DNA of 64,000 nt from Ailurus styani. Lineage: Eukaryota; Chordata; Mammalia; Carnivora; Ailuridae. Both the position numbers and the translations under genes were made by a program. Shown piece by piece: positions 22,692 through 34,959 of this stretch. Location of the stretch: the NCBI GenBank assembly GCA_002007465.1, contig LNAC01000031.1, forward strand, positions 5,499,305 through 5,563,304, in the 5' to 3' direction. Every line of letters starts with the position of its first letter. Positions within the stretch are counted from its first letter, which is position 1. The notes below the pieces were generated by a model that worked only from the letters and a program-made list of their open reading frames with translations, searched no databases and had not been told where the DNA came from.

Positions 22692-22914
22692 GCTTTTTTT
22701 TTTTTTTAAAGATTTTATTCATTTGACAGAGAGAGAGAGAGAGAGGGAGAGAGGCCGACGGAGAGCACAAGCAAGGAGAGCAGCAGGCTGAGGAAGAGGG
22801 AGAAGCAGGCTCCCTGCTGGGCAGGGAGCCCAATGCTGGGCTTGATCCCAGGACCCTGGGATCATGACCTGTACTGAAGACAGATGCTTAGTGAACTGAG
22901 CCACCCAGGTGCCC
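22692..22914 (-). repeat. CAN-SINE
   Basis: 12-bp duplication 'agatgtttccag' at 22680-22691 and 22915-22926. Confidence 0.95.
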
Positions 22915-22926
22915 AGATGTTTCCAG

Positions 22927-23917
22927 TCTTGATGATCTTCCCCACCCTGGAAGAACCTCTGTACTGACTGAATTTTGGCTGATGGTGATGAGAGGCCAGA
23001 CAAGAATGTGAGAGTGTCCTAGTGTCCTTATCTAAGATTAGCAGTCTTTCAAATAAACATGCTTCTCAAATTGTTGTATCCCTTTAGTCAATTTCTATAG
23101 CACTGAAATGATTGTATTTGTCAATTTTGTCTGGCTCTTTAGTTTCTTTTTGGAAGAATATTTGCTGATTGCACTCAGCCATACCTGGAAGTCCTACCTC
23201 TGGTTTTGTATTATGTATACATTTTTTTTTTTACTCTCTTACAGTGATGGAAAATTTACATGTTCTATTAATTATTTTGTCTCTGTTTTTCTTGGAGTAC
23301 ATTTTGTTTTATACTGATTTCCAATGTGGAAAAAAAAAGAGATTTTCTTCAAATGCCCAATGGTTCTTGACTATACATTGCTACTAGAAAAGAGAAATTC
23401 AAATATGCTAAAAGTCAGCTAAAGGCCTGAATGAGGCCAACTTTTCTTCGGGGACATCTATACCCATACTGCCTTTCCTCGTTTACTAAACTGTTAATTC
23501 ATTTCTTCAAACACAGCACTTCTCCCATCTACTTATTTTTTTCTGACAGTCATATATTTAACTATGAACAGGAAAAAGGCGAAGTACATAGTTGCTTCTA
23601 CAAAAAGGTAAGAGAGGGAGATTCGGGATATTTTATCTTCACTTCTCCCTCCACATTTCTGTCAGGGGTATCAGGTCATTCCTTTAATTGCAGCACTCTC
23701 TGCACACCTTCTAGGGTTTGACTTTTCATACTGTCTTTCTTCCATGTATGCTCTTCCATCTGTCACTTTGTATAAATTTGCAGTAATTACTTTTTCAATC
23801 TCTTCATCTTAATGGTTTACGTCCTCTCCCCCAGCCAACACACACCTTTATTATCTTTTAAGGGGTCCTCTTGGGGAGGGGGGAAATGCATGCTGATTGG
23901 TCTTCCTAACCAAAAAT
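22927..23917. other. Intronic sequence, nothing recognised
   Basis: No splice-framed coding signal and no repeat I can name. The overlapping short frames at 23108-23721 look fortuitous. Confidence 0.35.
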
Positions 23918-23937
23918 ATTGTCCACATATTTTTAAA

Positions 23938-24034
23938 TTTTTTTAAAGTACACTCTACTCCAACGTGGGGCTCAAATTCAGGACCCCAAGATGAAGAGTC
24001 ACATGCTTCACTGATGGAGCCAGCAAGGCACGCC
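23938..24034 (-). repeat. Old CAN-SINE
   Basis: Although diverged, it keeps a 19-bp duplication 'ttgtccacatatttttaaa' at 23919-23937 and 24035-24053. Confidence 0.9.
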
Positions 24035-24904
24035 TTGTCCACATATTTTTAAACAATTGCAATAGAATGTGTACAGGCTGTCTTGGGTCCTGTTTTCACT
24101 TCACCATTTAAGCATTTTCTACATTGCCATAAATTTTTATAATTATTGTTTGTAATGTATATGAACACATTTTTAAAGAAGCAGTTTGTGGTGTTTTCAT
24201 GACTACAGTGGTTATTTTATTTTAGTTACTACCTCCCCTTTCTTTACCCTTTCCTCCATCCCTCCATCATGCTATTTACCTTTCCTTGGGTAACCAGTAC
24301 TAACAATATTGACATTTGTGAAGCAGTTTTTTCCTTTGGTCAAGCTGATTGGTTGAAAGCTATCAAGAAGGGCAATTTGTCCTGGAGCAGGCTGGCATCA
24401 TCATCGAAAAGGCAATTTCAATTATTTATGGGTTTTCCAAGAAATCTTGTGATTTCAGCTATGAAGTGTAGATGACATGTTGTAACTCTTTCATGGCATC
24501 CTAGCTTGGCATCTTCATCTTAGTTCTTAGATGGAACTGAACCATTTCTCTCTTTATAATTCCTGTTTCCTCTTTTGTTCAAATTCAGTTCCTAGAGTGC
24601 TCCAGTTGAGTATGAGGGTGTTTGTTTCTGATGAAATAACAACTGGAAGTCAGTTTGGGATAGTGGATGTTTGTAACGTTTACGCACTTGCATATTAATC
24701 ACCAGAGAAAGACAAGAAGTATGAGGGCAATCAATAAATCAAAAGAAACATTTGGAAGCTTCATAGTAGTTTTCTAGTAGATGGAGGCCTACCAAGAAAT
24801 CAGTTTTGGTGATTCAAGATAACAAAATAGTCTTTTCTATTAAATAATTCATTTATTGTTTAACTTTTTTCTTTTAGTAAGGCAACATAAAGAATAAAAA
24901 GCAT

Positions 24905-25380
24905 AGGTTTTGGAACAAAGAAGTAAAACTATTTGTGCATGATATAAAACTAAAGACAAAATATAAGAATAAGAGTTGGGCATATATCCTGGATAAGAAC
25001 ATCAGTATACAAAAATTATACAACTACATATTTAAACAAAAAATGAAAATGTTTTTGGAAAGAGATACTGTTTACACTAATATTGACAATATGAAGTCCC
25101 TAGGAATACATCCGACATAACGAGAGAGATACGAAACTCCCATGGGAACATAATAAAGCATTATTGTGTGACAGTAAGAACTCAGAAGTGGAATGATGCA
25201 CCGTACACATGGGTTGCAAAACTCAACGTTTTGCAGATGCTCAATTTAATCAACGTAGTCTCAAATTCCTGTCTCCTTTTGGTGGGAAAGGGGGAATACT
25301 TGACAGTAGAGTCTAAAATTATATGGAATGACAAAAGGCCAGTCATCAAAAATAGCAACAATGTACTTGGATGGAGGGAA
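24905..25380 (+). repeat. Sense L1 ORF2 relic
   Basis: 'aagaagtaaaactatttg', 'cagtatacaaaaattatac', 'gaagtccctaggaataca' and 'gtctaaaattatatgg' follow the sense ORF2 order. This is the only clear sense-oriented L1 piece in the window. Confidence 0.65.
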
Positions 25381-25384
25381 AGAC

Positions 25385-25540
25385 AAATAGATTGGCAAAA
25401 GAGTAGTCCATGGCTCCTCAGCATTGGGGGCATTACCTAGAGGCTTCTTAGAAATACAGAATCCCAGGCTCCAGCCACTGATTGAATCAGAATCTATTTT
25501 AACAAGATGATCCAGAAGAGTGAGAAAAAAACTGGTTTTA
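25385..25540 (+). repeat. MER5-like hAT-Charlie element
   Basis: 'attacctagaggcttctta', 'aatcccaggctccagccac' and 'gaatcagaatctattttaac' match MER5A-type sequence. Confidence 0.7.
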
Positions 25541-27830
25541 ATAAACTGTTCTGGAAATGAAACTGGTAACTAAACAGGAAGAAAGGAATTGTATTGAAAG
25601 GCATTGCTTGTTTGATGTGCTGCATGAATCCTTTATTCTGTGTAATTTACATTTACTGAGGAACATTTGAAAAATCAGTGAAAAGGGAAGGGATGTTTTG
25701 AATGTACATTTTCCTAGGTGCCTCTGTTATTCATGTGCCTATAATCTTTGGATCATCCTGTTAATAAGCTTTTCTTAGGTACCCCAACTTTAGCACGTCT
25801 TTATACATTTCCAGCAACTCTTCAGCTCATGCCTGTATGTCAGAACTTGATGACAGTACTGTCACTACCAATGTAGACAAGTAATGTGACTCTGCCCCCT
25901 CCATTGTGACAGTAATTAAGTTTTATCTAATTATTTTATAGGTATATTTTATATATGTTGGGGAAAAAAACTCAGCTGAAGATAGTAAAGACAAGGCAGC
26001 TCTTCTACTGACCACTTGGAAGGAAATAATTTCCCACTTCTTTGAGATTAGAAGACCAGCTCATTCTTAAGAGTCTTCGGAAACAAAATTAGGTAAGAAA
26101 TGTTTTCCTTCATATTTTGAATAATTTGTTCTCTGCCTTCTCTGTCTCCTTGAAGGCTTCGATAATTCTATTCCTTTGGCCTCCAAGAGAAATACAGTTA
26201 GCATGTTCCTTGAGGAAGTTACTGTGCCAGCCAGCTGTCAGCCTTATGATGTACCTGATCTCCCGTGTCAGGGGAAGCACAATTCAATTTTAAACTAAGT
26301 CTTCTGCACAACAGTGCAGCAAGGCTGCCAGCGTCTCTTTTTATGTACCTTTCTTTGAAATTCTGCCTTCTACCCAAACCAGTATAGTTTTATTTTTAAA
26401 TCCTTTGTGTGAGATAAAACCATCACTAACTGACTTTACTTGTCTTTAGTTAAAAATCAATGAATCAAATGAAATAATCTGTAAGTATTTCTGCTCCTCT
26501 TTCTCATTTCTAGAAAATAAAGTACCCCTGCTTGTTTAACTTAGGACTTGTCTAAACATGTTGAAAGCATTGACTCTAAGGCATAACATTCAGACTCTGA
26601 AAGGGAACTGTGACAAGTTCAGTCAAAAGGGAAAAGAGGAATAATTTATAAAAGGTGCTGCAGATAATGATGCCAGCCAGTTATTTTAAAATGCATCCAT
26701 CTCACCTTTTAATGAATTAGATTTGTCAACAGCAAATGTTTTATGCACCACTTCTAATAAAAGTGGCACGCTAGGAATGCAGTGCTTTGAGGTAGGCTTC
26801 TTCAAAGCTTTGGGAGTATCTTCAATTCAAAGATATTTTTTAAATAATAGATATTAAAAAGTATATTTAAATAATATTAAGGTTGGGACACAAACACCAA
26901 ATGACAAAATTCTGGAGTTTCAAAGCAGACACTGACATGCCATCATTATATTCACACAGAAACTGTTTTTTAAATTAGGAGTGCAACAGACTTATTTGGG
27001 GATTGTGTGTCAATTTAACTTTAAATTCTCTTGTTGTTTTGGTTGGTGTCACAACCTTAATGTCAGCTTTTCGAATAGGTTTCTACATTTCCTTTGCTTT
27101 GGGGTCATTAAAAAATGCATACGATAAATCTAAGAGGCAGAAATAGGTCACACTGAAGTGGAATTACTTGCTTCTCTGCTGTCGAAAGGCAGATAATACC
27201 TGCCTCATAAGTGGCAAAGTTAGCTCAGGCATATTAGTAAAATTTTTTTTCTTTCAGGAATTTGATTCAGGCCAGTATAGGCTGAAGTAACAAAACATGA
27301 GCTGTTGATATAATTCTGTTCACAATCTATTTTTCTCATACCTCTCATCTTAACCATTGGATCTTGTTGTTTATCACCTCTCTAGATGTTAAAAATCACA
27401 GTTCCCACATTTGATGTTTTTTTCCCTAAAAGTACCAGGTTAAGCCTGATGGTTATTTCATTTGAACAATCCTTACTCAGTGTACTTGAGGACATGTAGA
27501 GCCTGCCTTAAAACTTCATGTGTCAGTCCTTTCCATAAAACACTTCAATGCAGATTTTCTAGGGAAGATGGCAAAATCTTCTTTTTTTAAAGTCTACTTG
27601 TTACAGAAAGTAAAATGTAAGGTAAAATCTGATATGTTGTGTTGTATGTTAAAAAATTTTCTAGTACCCCACTCATTAATGGAACAACCAGGAGCATTCT
27701 GCCCAGAAAGAGCAAAAGGACAGAGAGGAGGGAAATAGTCATCTATTCACCCACATTCCTCTTTTCCTGGATCTTTAACTGTCATAATCTCACAGCTCAG
27801 GTCTGCAACATCTATGCTGAATCTAGTTTT
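25541..27830. other. Intronic sequence, mostly unique
   Basis: No nameable repeat or exon. A donor-like ATTAG|GTAAGA near 26093 follows a weak acceptor near 25941, but no coding frame or homology supports an exon. Confidence 0.35.
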
Positions 27831-28005
27831 TTGGGTTTTTTTCGTTTTTAAGATTTTATTTATTTATTTGACAGAGAGAGAGAGAGAGAGAGAGTGCAAG
27901 CACGAGTGGGAAGGAGGAGAGAGGGAGAAGCAGGTTCCCTGCTGACCCAGGGATCATGACCAGAGTCAAAGGCAGACACTTAACCATCTGAGCACCCAGG
28001 CACCC
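27831..28005 (-). repeat. CAN-SINE, internally shortened
   Basis: 19-bp duplication 'ctatgctgaatctagtttt' at 27812-27830 and 28006-28024. Part of the body is missing between 'tgctgac' and 'ccagggatcatgacc'. Confidence 0.95.
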
Positions 28006-28628
28006 CTATGCTGAATCTAGTTTTAATTTAGAAAAATAAACATATTAGAATCTGTCCCATAGTTGTCTTTTTTATCACCTCTGTTAGAGACACGAAAGAT
28101 TAAAAGAGAAGCAAATTACCTATTGATCTTTTCTTGCTGACTCAAAAATACTGACCAACCTAAAATCCCATCTGAGCCTCGTATCCTCCCTGATTGAACC
28201 ACCAGGTTTTACCCTTCCTGGTTTTTAGCAGTAACTGAGCAAACATTAATCTTTCTTTACTAGTGTACTCCACTCCATTCCATCTATCTCTATTTTTCAA
28301 GCAGTGGTGAATTTTAGAAATTTTAAATAGTTTCCATTTGGGATGATGCTATGAAATGTTATCTTCACTTCTAGTCCTAACTACTTTTCCTACCCACTGG
28401 ACCCTCCCATATCACATCATTAATAAACCATCACAATTCCATCAAGTAATATTCTTTCTAAGCCCATCTTCAATAGCAAGAGGGAATTATGTTGCATTGC
28501 GTAGTGGTTTGAAATGTATACATCTGTAAAGGTTTGGGCTAAATCCTTTAAACTCATTGAAACTATACTAGTGCCCTTGTTTGAACAACTTTTTTTTTTT
28601 TTTTACCCCAGAATAACAAATGGTCCTT

Positions 28629-28661
28629 TTTTTTTTTAAAGATTTTATTTATTTATTTCAC

Positions 28662-28700
<39 letters not shown>

Positions 28701-28850
28701 ACAAGTAGGCAGAGAGGCAGGCAGAGAGAGAGGAGGAAGCAGGCTCCCTGCTGAGCAGAGAGCCTGATGCGGGCCTCAATCCCAGGACCCTGAGATCATG
28801 ACCTGAGCCGAAGGCAGAGGCTTTAACCCACTGAGCCACCCAGGCACCCC
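28629..28850 (-). repeat. CAN-SINE with (GA)n expansion
   Basis: GA run at 28664-28698. Ends 'gccacccaggcaccccc'. Confidence 0.9.
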
Positions 28851-28858
28851 CTTTTTCT

Positions 28859-28967
28859 TTTTTTAAGATTTTATTTTTAAGTATTCTCTACACCCTACAT
28901 GGGGCTAGAACTCACAACTCCGAGATCAAGGGTTGTGTGCTCCACCAACTGAGCCAGCTAGCTACCC
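28859..28967 (-). repeat. Old CAN-SINE
   Basis: 'actcacaactccgagatcaa' and 'ctccaccaactgagccagct'. The younger copy at 28629-28850 inserted next to it. Confidence 0.8.
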
Positions 28968-29163
28968 TGAACAAAATTTTAAAAACATGATTATTGTTCA
29001 TACAAATACTAGTTCTGATTTGGATTTGATACAAATGAAAACTTTTAAACAAAAATGGCTGTTTCTAAATTCAGAGGAAGCTATTCAAATAAATGAATAA
29101 GAACTCACTGTATACTTGTGATATAAAAAAAGTTTTCTGGCAGAGAAACAAAATATTCTTTTT

Positions 29164-29364
29164 TTTTTTTAAAGATTTTATTTCTTTATTTGACACAGAG
29201 AGAGAGAGAGAGAGAGATCACAAGTAGGCAGAGAGGCAGAGAGAGAGGAGAAAGCAGGCTCCCTGCTGAGCAGAGAGCCAGATATGGGCCTCGATCCCAG
29301 GACCCTGAGATCATGACCTGAGCCGAAAGCAGAGGCTTTAACCCACTGAGCCACCCAGGCACCC
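29164..29364 (-). repeat. CAN-SINE
   Basis: Duplication 'caaaatattcttttt' at 29149-29163 and 29365-29379. Confidence 0.95.
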
Positions 29365-29629
29365 CAAAATATTCTTTTTAAATATTATAGGCCAGCCAGC
29401 TTCATGCAAATTCATTTAGAGCAGTTTCAGATTTATGTATTTAATAAAGCTAGGTAGTGGATCTAACTTATGTATTTAATGTCCTTCGGTGAGCAGTGAT
29501 GTTCTTGTGACTGACTGCCTGGGAAAGAATGATGAAATTTTATTTAGTGTTTCTGCTATATCAGTTCTATAAATGACTTTCTAATGGGTTGCAATATATG
29601 CTTTTAATAGTTTTCTGTAATATTGAGTA

Positions 29630-29822
29630 TTAATATTTATTGAGTGCTTTCTATATGCCAGCAACTATTCTACATATTATCTATGGATTATCTCATGTAA
29701 TCCTCATAATAACACTTTAATGATCTCGCTATTTTACAGATGTGGTAGAGGCTCACAGGAAGGTTGCAAAACTAGTAAGTAATGGAGCTGGAAGTCACAC
29801 ACCCGCAGCATGACTCCAAAGC
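29630..29822 (-). repeat. MIR SINE
   Basis: Antisense MIR: 'ctatatgccagcaactattc', 'attttacagatgtggtag', 'ctagtaagtaatggagctgg'. Confidence 0.8.
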
Positions 29823-29829
29823 TTGCAGA

Positions 29830-29998
29830 CCATACCTTCACTACTCAAAACATGGTCCCTGGGCCACAGGGACCCATTACCTGGGAACTTGTTAGAAATG
29901 CAAAATCTCAGGCTCCACCCCCAACCTATTGAAAATCTACATTTTTTAACAAGATTCCTAGGTTATTGGTTCATTACACTTGACAGCATGGTTTTAAA
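29830..29998 (+). repeat. MER5-like hAT-Charlie element
   Basis: 'catggtccctgggccacagg', 'gggaacttgttagaaatgca', 'ctcaggctccacccccaacc', 'ttttaacaagattcc'. Confidence 0.8.
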
Positions 29999-30213
29999 CC
30001 ACCATGCTCTCCTGTCCTTATATACAGAATACATTTTTAAAAAACTGACTTCTATTTTTTTCTACAGTGTCATACTGAATTCTCATCTTTATACATTTTG
30101 GGTATTCCTTTCATATATAAAGTATATTATAATGAGATCTGATAAGTAAACATGAGCAGGGATCCCATGTAGACCCAAGTTATCTTAAAATCAATTGTGT
30201 AAAGAATAGGAGG

Positions 30214-30415
30214 AGGGATGCCTGGGTGGCTCAGTTGATTAAGCATCCTACTTTTGATTTTGGCTCAGGTCATGATCCCACAGTTGTGAGATGGAGACCC
30301 ATGTCAGGCTCCAGCTGCATGTGAAGCCCGCTTAAGATTCTCTTTCTTCCTGTCTTGGAAAAAGAAAGAGGGAGGAAGGACAGAGAAAAAGAGAAAGAGA
30401 AAGAAAGGAAACAAA
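30214..30415 (+). repeat. CAN-SINE with purine-rich tail
   Basis: Head 'gggatgcctgggtggctcag'. The usual CT tail is replaced by a GA-rich run (30358-30410). Confidence 0.85.
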
Positions 30416-30534
30416 CAGGGTGGGAAATATTCCAGAGTGTAAATGGTAGGAAGTCTTTCTCTCCACAAAGCAGCTAACTTCTTCAAGGCCTGGGACTTTC
30501 GTACAATTACTGTGTAGTACACTGAGTACAAACT

Positions 30535-30760
30535 CTAGAGACTGGCTGCCTATTTCAGCTCCTAATTCCAGTTTTGTGGGACCTCGGGAAAGTAAACAGC
30601 TCCCTGTACCTCAGCCTCATCACTGGGGAAATTAGGTCTATACTGTACTTACTTCACAGGATTACTGTCAAGATGAAATTAGTGAGCCATGCAGAGGATC
30701 TAGAACAGAGCCTGATATGAGGCAAGTGAATAAACATTAGCTTCTCTATTGTTGTTAGCT
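30535..30760 (+). repeat. MIR SINE
   Basis: 'gggacctcgggaaagtaaac', 'tacctcagcctcatcactgg', 'cttcacaggattactgtcaa' follow the sense MIR order. Confidence 0.7.
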
Positions 30761-31364
30761 ATCATTTCCATCTTAGAATAGATTCGTATCTCATACTTCT
30801 TTGTTATCAACTGGTAATAAATTGACAAATACTTTTGTTAGCAGAACGCATCTCTGTTGTTAAGAGTCCAAACCACAAACTTCAGTATTTGTATTTTTCT
30901 GAAAAATGTCTCACTGAGGCACTTCCCTGCCTGTGAATTCTGCTAAATGCCACTAGATTGTGGTACTTAACCAGTTAAGTCCAGTGAAATCAATTCAAAA
31001 TCAAAATGAAATGTGTTAATATATTGAATTTTTAAATATATGTGCTTTTAAACTGAATAAAGATAATGAGAACTGTAAGTCCATTTGGCTATCCACTTGT
31101 ATAAGGAACACAGAACAATTAAGTGGATAAAGAATGTTTGTTAAAGACTGAAAACTCCAGTAGCTTCTTTGTTTCCTTCTGGGTGAACATAATTCTGAAT
31201 TTAATCATTGTAGTCTTTAGGGGAAGTACTCACTTAACAACTTTTCAAGAATGTATCTAATGTGTGAAGTGAGATTGCATGTTCCTAGAAAGTAAGTACC
31301 ATTTTGAAAGCTGATTTGTGAAAGGCACTGAGATAAAAATAGTTGGTGAAAAGAATGCCCTGGG

Positions 31365-31510
31365 AAACTTAAAATTGCCAATTCCAAGTCCCACACCTAG
31401 AGAGTTCTCTTCATTGGGTCTGGGATGAGGCCCAGGTATTTGTATTTCTAACAGTGGGTGGGGTAGTTCTGCTTCAGTTAGTCTTGGACTAGACTTTGAG
31501 AAACACTGTA
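31365..31510 (-). repeat. MER5-like hAT-Charlie element
   Basis: Antisense to the copies at 25.4 and 29.8 kb. It ends 'actagactttgagaaacact', the terminal inverted-repeat side. Confidence 0.6.
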
Positions 31511-31525
31511 GTAAAGACAAAGACA

Positions 31526-31724
31526 GGGCGCCTGGGTGGCTCAGTGGGTTAAAGCCTCTGCTTTCGGCTCAGGTCATGATCTCAGGGTCCTGGGATAGAG
31601 GCCCGCATCGGGCTCTCTGCTCGGCAGGGAGCCTGCTTCCTCCCCTCTCTCTGCCTGCCTCTCTGCCTACTTGTGATTTCTCTCTCTGTGTGTTAAATAA
31701 ATAAATAAAATCTTTAAAAAAAAA
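31526..31724 (+). repeat. CAN-SINE, young copy
   Basis: 13-bp duplication 'aaagacaaagaca' at 31513-31525 and 31725-31737. Close to the family consensus, with a pure A tail. Confidence 0.95.
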
Positions 31725-31737
31725 AAAGACAAAGACA

Positions 31738-33110
31738 TGAATTTGATGCAGTTTTTTCCCATTTTCTTTCTCTTCTTTGGTCTTCCTCCCTACTCTCTGT
31801 TAGTCCCATGCCAGTCCTTAAAAAAAAATTTTTTTTACCCTTTCTAAAATAAGATCTCTTCCAGATTTATTAGTCATGTCTTTACAGATGGTTCTACATA
31901 ATGATCACAGGGGTCTTTTTTAAATCTAAATAACTTTAAGCCAAAATGCAGGTGCTTAAATCAATTTAGAGGCTTTGGATGCATTAAAAAAAAAAAGAAG
32001 AAAGAAGAAAAAGGAGTAGAGTAGAATAGGAAATAGCAAACCAAGCATTAAGGATAAGCAATGTTTCATGAAACTTTTAAGATAGGTGTGTACACACATA
32101 AGCATGAGATTAGAATGCATCTTTTTAACCATGGATCATAGTCCAAAAATTTTGAAAGAAACCACCTGAATCCTGGGGTTTTGAACTTCAGTGTGACATT
32201 AGGGGCAATAAGTTTTCTCATGGATTCCCCTCATATATTGCCTCCATCTCTATTCTGGACATTTCCATTTGTATAATACACTCAAAATCATCTGTGTAAA
32301 ACTGCATTTGCCATGCCGTCCTATAACTGTCATCCAGATGAAAATGTAGCCTCATCTCACCACCCTGTTTTGTCCTTAGGCCCTAACCAGCAAAAAAGTT
32401 TATGGGGACCATACTAGTAACCCACTCCTCAGCTAGCTGCTGTAAGCCTAGTATGGACATGCACTGGATGATATCTCTAACAACCTCAGCAAGACTGTTG
32501 GGAGCCTCTGACCATAAGCATGCCCTGCTTTGTGTGATGCCCATCTCTCTTTCTTAGCCACTGTCATAATTGGTTCAGGAAGACCCACACCTTGGCCTCA
32601 CTCTTTGCTAGCTTCTAAAGATACATCCCCAAGTTGCCTTTCTCTTAGGCTGACTTTATAATTTTTATGTTGTCCTGTTTGGTTTCTCTGATTACTTGGA
32701 TTCAAATCCAAGCTTGTTTATGCCTGGGACATGTAACACCTGCCTGGTCTTCTCTTAACTATAATTGCCTGCTTCATTCAATAATCCCTAGCTGTGTATA
32801 TTCTGGAAAGTCATTTCAAAAGCCATCTTTCCTTTTCTTGTGGCTTATCCTCTTCCTATTCATCATCACCTTCATGTGGATTAATTCACTGTCCTGATTG
32901 ATCTTCCTACTTCTGTTATCTCAAACCTTCTTAACACTCTGTTTGAAAAACATTTATACAACATTAGTTAGTAATTTGCCTTAGTAAAACAAACACAAAA
33001 ACAAAAAACTCTGACTTACTGTTTTGAATAGGATAAAATCCAAATATTTTCTTTCTATAGGAGCAAAGGCTTTAGCATACCTATCTGGCCATAGCATACC
33101 TCTTCAGTAT
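31738..33110. other. Intronic sequence, nothing recognised
   Basis: Ordinary AT-rich sequence with moderate C-rich patches at 32.2-32.9 kb. No supported exon. Confidence 0.35.
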
Positions 33111-33119
33111 TTTTGTTTG

Positions 33120-33213
33120 TTTTAAATAAGTTCTAAGGCCAACATTATGCTTGAACTCATAACCTTGAGAACAAGAGTTGCATGCTATATGGACTGAGCC
33201 AGCCAAGTGCCCC
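33120..33213 (-). repeat. Old CAN-SINE
   Basis: 'cttgaactcataaccttgag' and 'ggactgagccagccaagtgc'. Confidence 0.75.
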
Positions 33214-33839
33214 ATACACCTTCAGTTTTATCTTTCACTATTTTCATCCATGAGTTTTCTGCTCTGCCTCCCCCAAACAATCCCATTTATGTTCTAGAGA
33301 TTTTCTCATCATGTTCATTACTAGGGCCCGCTCTTGGTTCATGTGGCGGCTCATGAACCTGGAGCAGGAAGCTGTGGCTGGAGTTTAAGAGTGGGATCCC
33401 AGTACATACAAAGAAATCTCAAGATGGGGATGAAATTGTATACTGGTAATAAGCGAGTTAGTAAGAGCCCCGGTTGTGGAAGAGGACAGACGTTAAGCAG
33501 GAGCCAAACTTATTATTCACATCTCAAGTTACTGTATGGCTCAGGCTTCCTATGTCCTTTATTCACTAGTTGTTGGATCATCCCCAGACTAGGAGAGGGC
33601 TTGAACCTATGTATAGTGAGAGATTAAATGTCTTCAGCTGTGGGGCCTGTGAGGCTATGGATTTTGGAAGACCACTGGGCTCCTACCTTTAGGAATGCCT
33701 TCATCTTCCTTTTTCTGGGTGGCTTGACTTCTCTATCTCCTCTGCCTCAAGGGAAGTTCCCACTGCAGGATTCTAGGTCATTCACTACTTGTACTGCTCA
33801 GTTGATACTAAATTAGTTGATGTCTTGTAATATTTTTTG

Positions 33840-34150
33840 TATTTTTTAAATTTTTTTTTGCTTTTTGTGTAAAAATTAAGACGTGCTCATTATAATAAGT
33901 TCAAATAAATATAGAAGTTATTAAGAGTAAAAATTTCCTTTTTTCCTGTCCCATTTTAGTTCCACTGCCCACAGATTAGCAATAGTAGTTTGTTGACTTT
34001 CCTTCCTGATATTTGGGATGGTTTGTTTGTTTCAAAAGTATTTTACTGTATCATGGTGTGTATATAGTTCTACAGCCTATTTTTTTAAATGAAATAATAC
34101 AGCTCCCTGGAAATCTTTTCATGTCATGCCATACAGAGCTGGATTGTCAT
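33840..34150 (+). repeat. Ancient LINE-like repeat
   Basis: 'aaatttccttttttcctgtc', 'gttgactttccttcctgata' and 'ggaaatcttttcatgtcatg' resemble a very old LINE 3' end type. Related stretches are at 48.4, 57.1 and 62.1 kb. Confidence 0.4.
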
Positions 34151-34309
34151 TTTTATGTATGCATGAGTTCCATTTTATTTGTTTTTATTTATTTTTATTT
34201 GAAATATCACATATTCTGATATATCATACATCCAGTTTGCCCAAGATAGTCTTATTTTCTGCCTTTTGTCATATTTCATCTAGCTTAGCATTTGAGATTT
34301 TTCATTTTT

Positions 34310-34514
34310 TTATTTTTATTTTTTAAAGATTTCATTTATTTGAGAGAGGGAGAGAGCGAGAGAACATGAGTGAGCACCTGCAGGGCAAGGGAGAGGGAGA
34401 AGCAGACTCCCCGCTGAGGAGGGACCCTGATGAGGGGCTCGATCCCAGGGCGCTGGGATCATGACCTGAGCCAAAAGCAGACGCTTAGCCAACTGAGCCA
34501 CCCAGGTGCCCCTT
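34310..34514 (-). repeat. CAN-SINE
   Basis: Duplication 'agatttttcattttt' at 34295-34309 and 34515-34529. Confidence 0.95.
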
Positions 34515-34743
34515 AGATTTTTCATTTTTGAATGAAGTATTACTTAATAGTTGCATGTCATTAAACCAAGCTCAGGTTTAGGAAGACCTCCATTTTGTAC
34601 TTCTACATTCTGACATCATGTCATATGTGAGGTGCCAGTGTAGTAAACAGAATTCTCACTTTAATATACGGTTAAATTGGCAATAGCCCATTTCCCTTTT
34701 CCAGATCCTTTCTTGAGGTAATAATAGCTAACACATCTTTTTT

Positions 34744-34943
34744 TTTTTTTTAAAGATTTTATTTATTTATTTGACACACAGAGAGAGATCAGATCACAAG
34801 TAGGCAGAGAGGCAGGCAGAGAGAGAGGAGGGAGCAGGCTCCCCACCGAGCAGAGAGCCCGATGCGGGCCTCTATCCCAGGACCCTGAGATCATGACCTG
34901 AGCCGAAGGCAGAGGCCTTAACCCACTGAGCCACCCAGGCGCC
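34744..34943 (-). repeat. CAN-SINE
   Basis: 16-bp duplication 'ctaacacatctttttt' at 34728-34743 and from 34944. Confidence 0.95.
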
Positions 34944-34959
34944 CTAACACATCTTTTTT

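Noticed and set aside
25942..26092. Possible extra 5'UTR exon ending ATTAG|GTAAGA
   Set aside because: The acceptor side is weak and nothing links it to the gene. Only RNA data could support it.
28664..28698. Regular GA repeats, considered as a CRISPR-like or satellite array
   Set aside because: They are the GA-rich tails of individual CAN-SINEs, each with its own target site, not an array with spacers.
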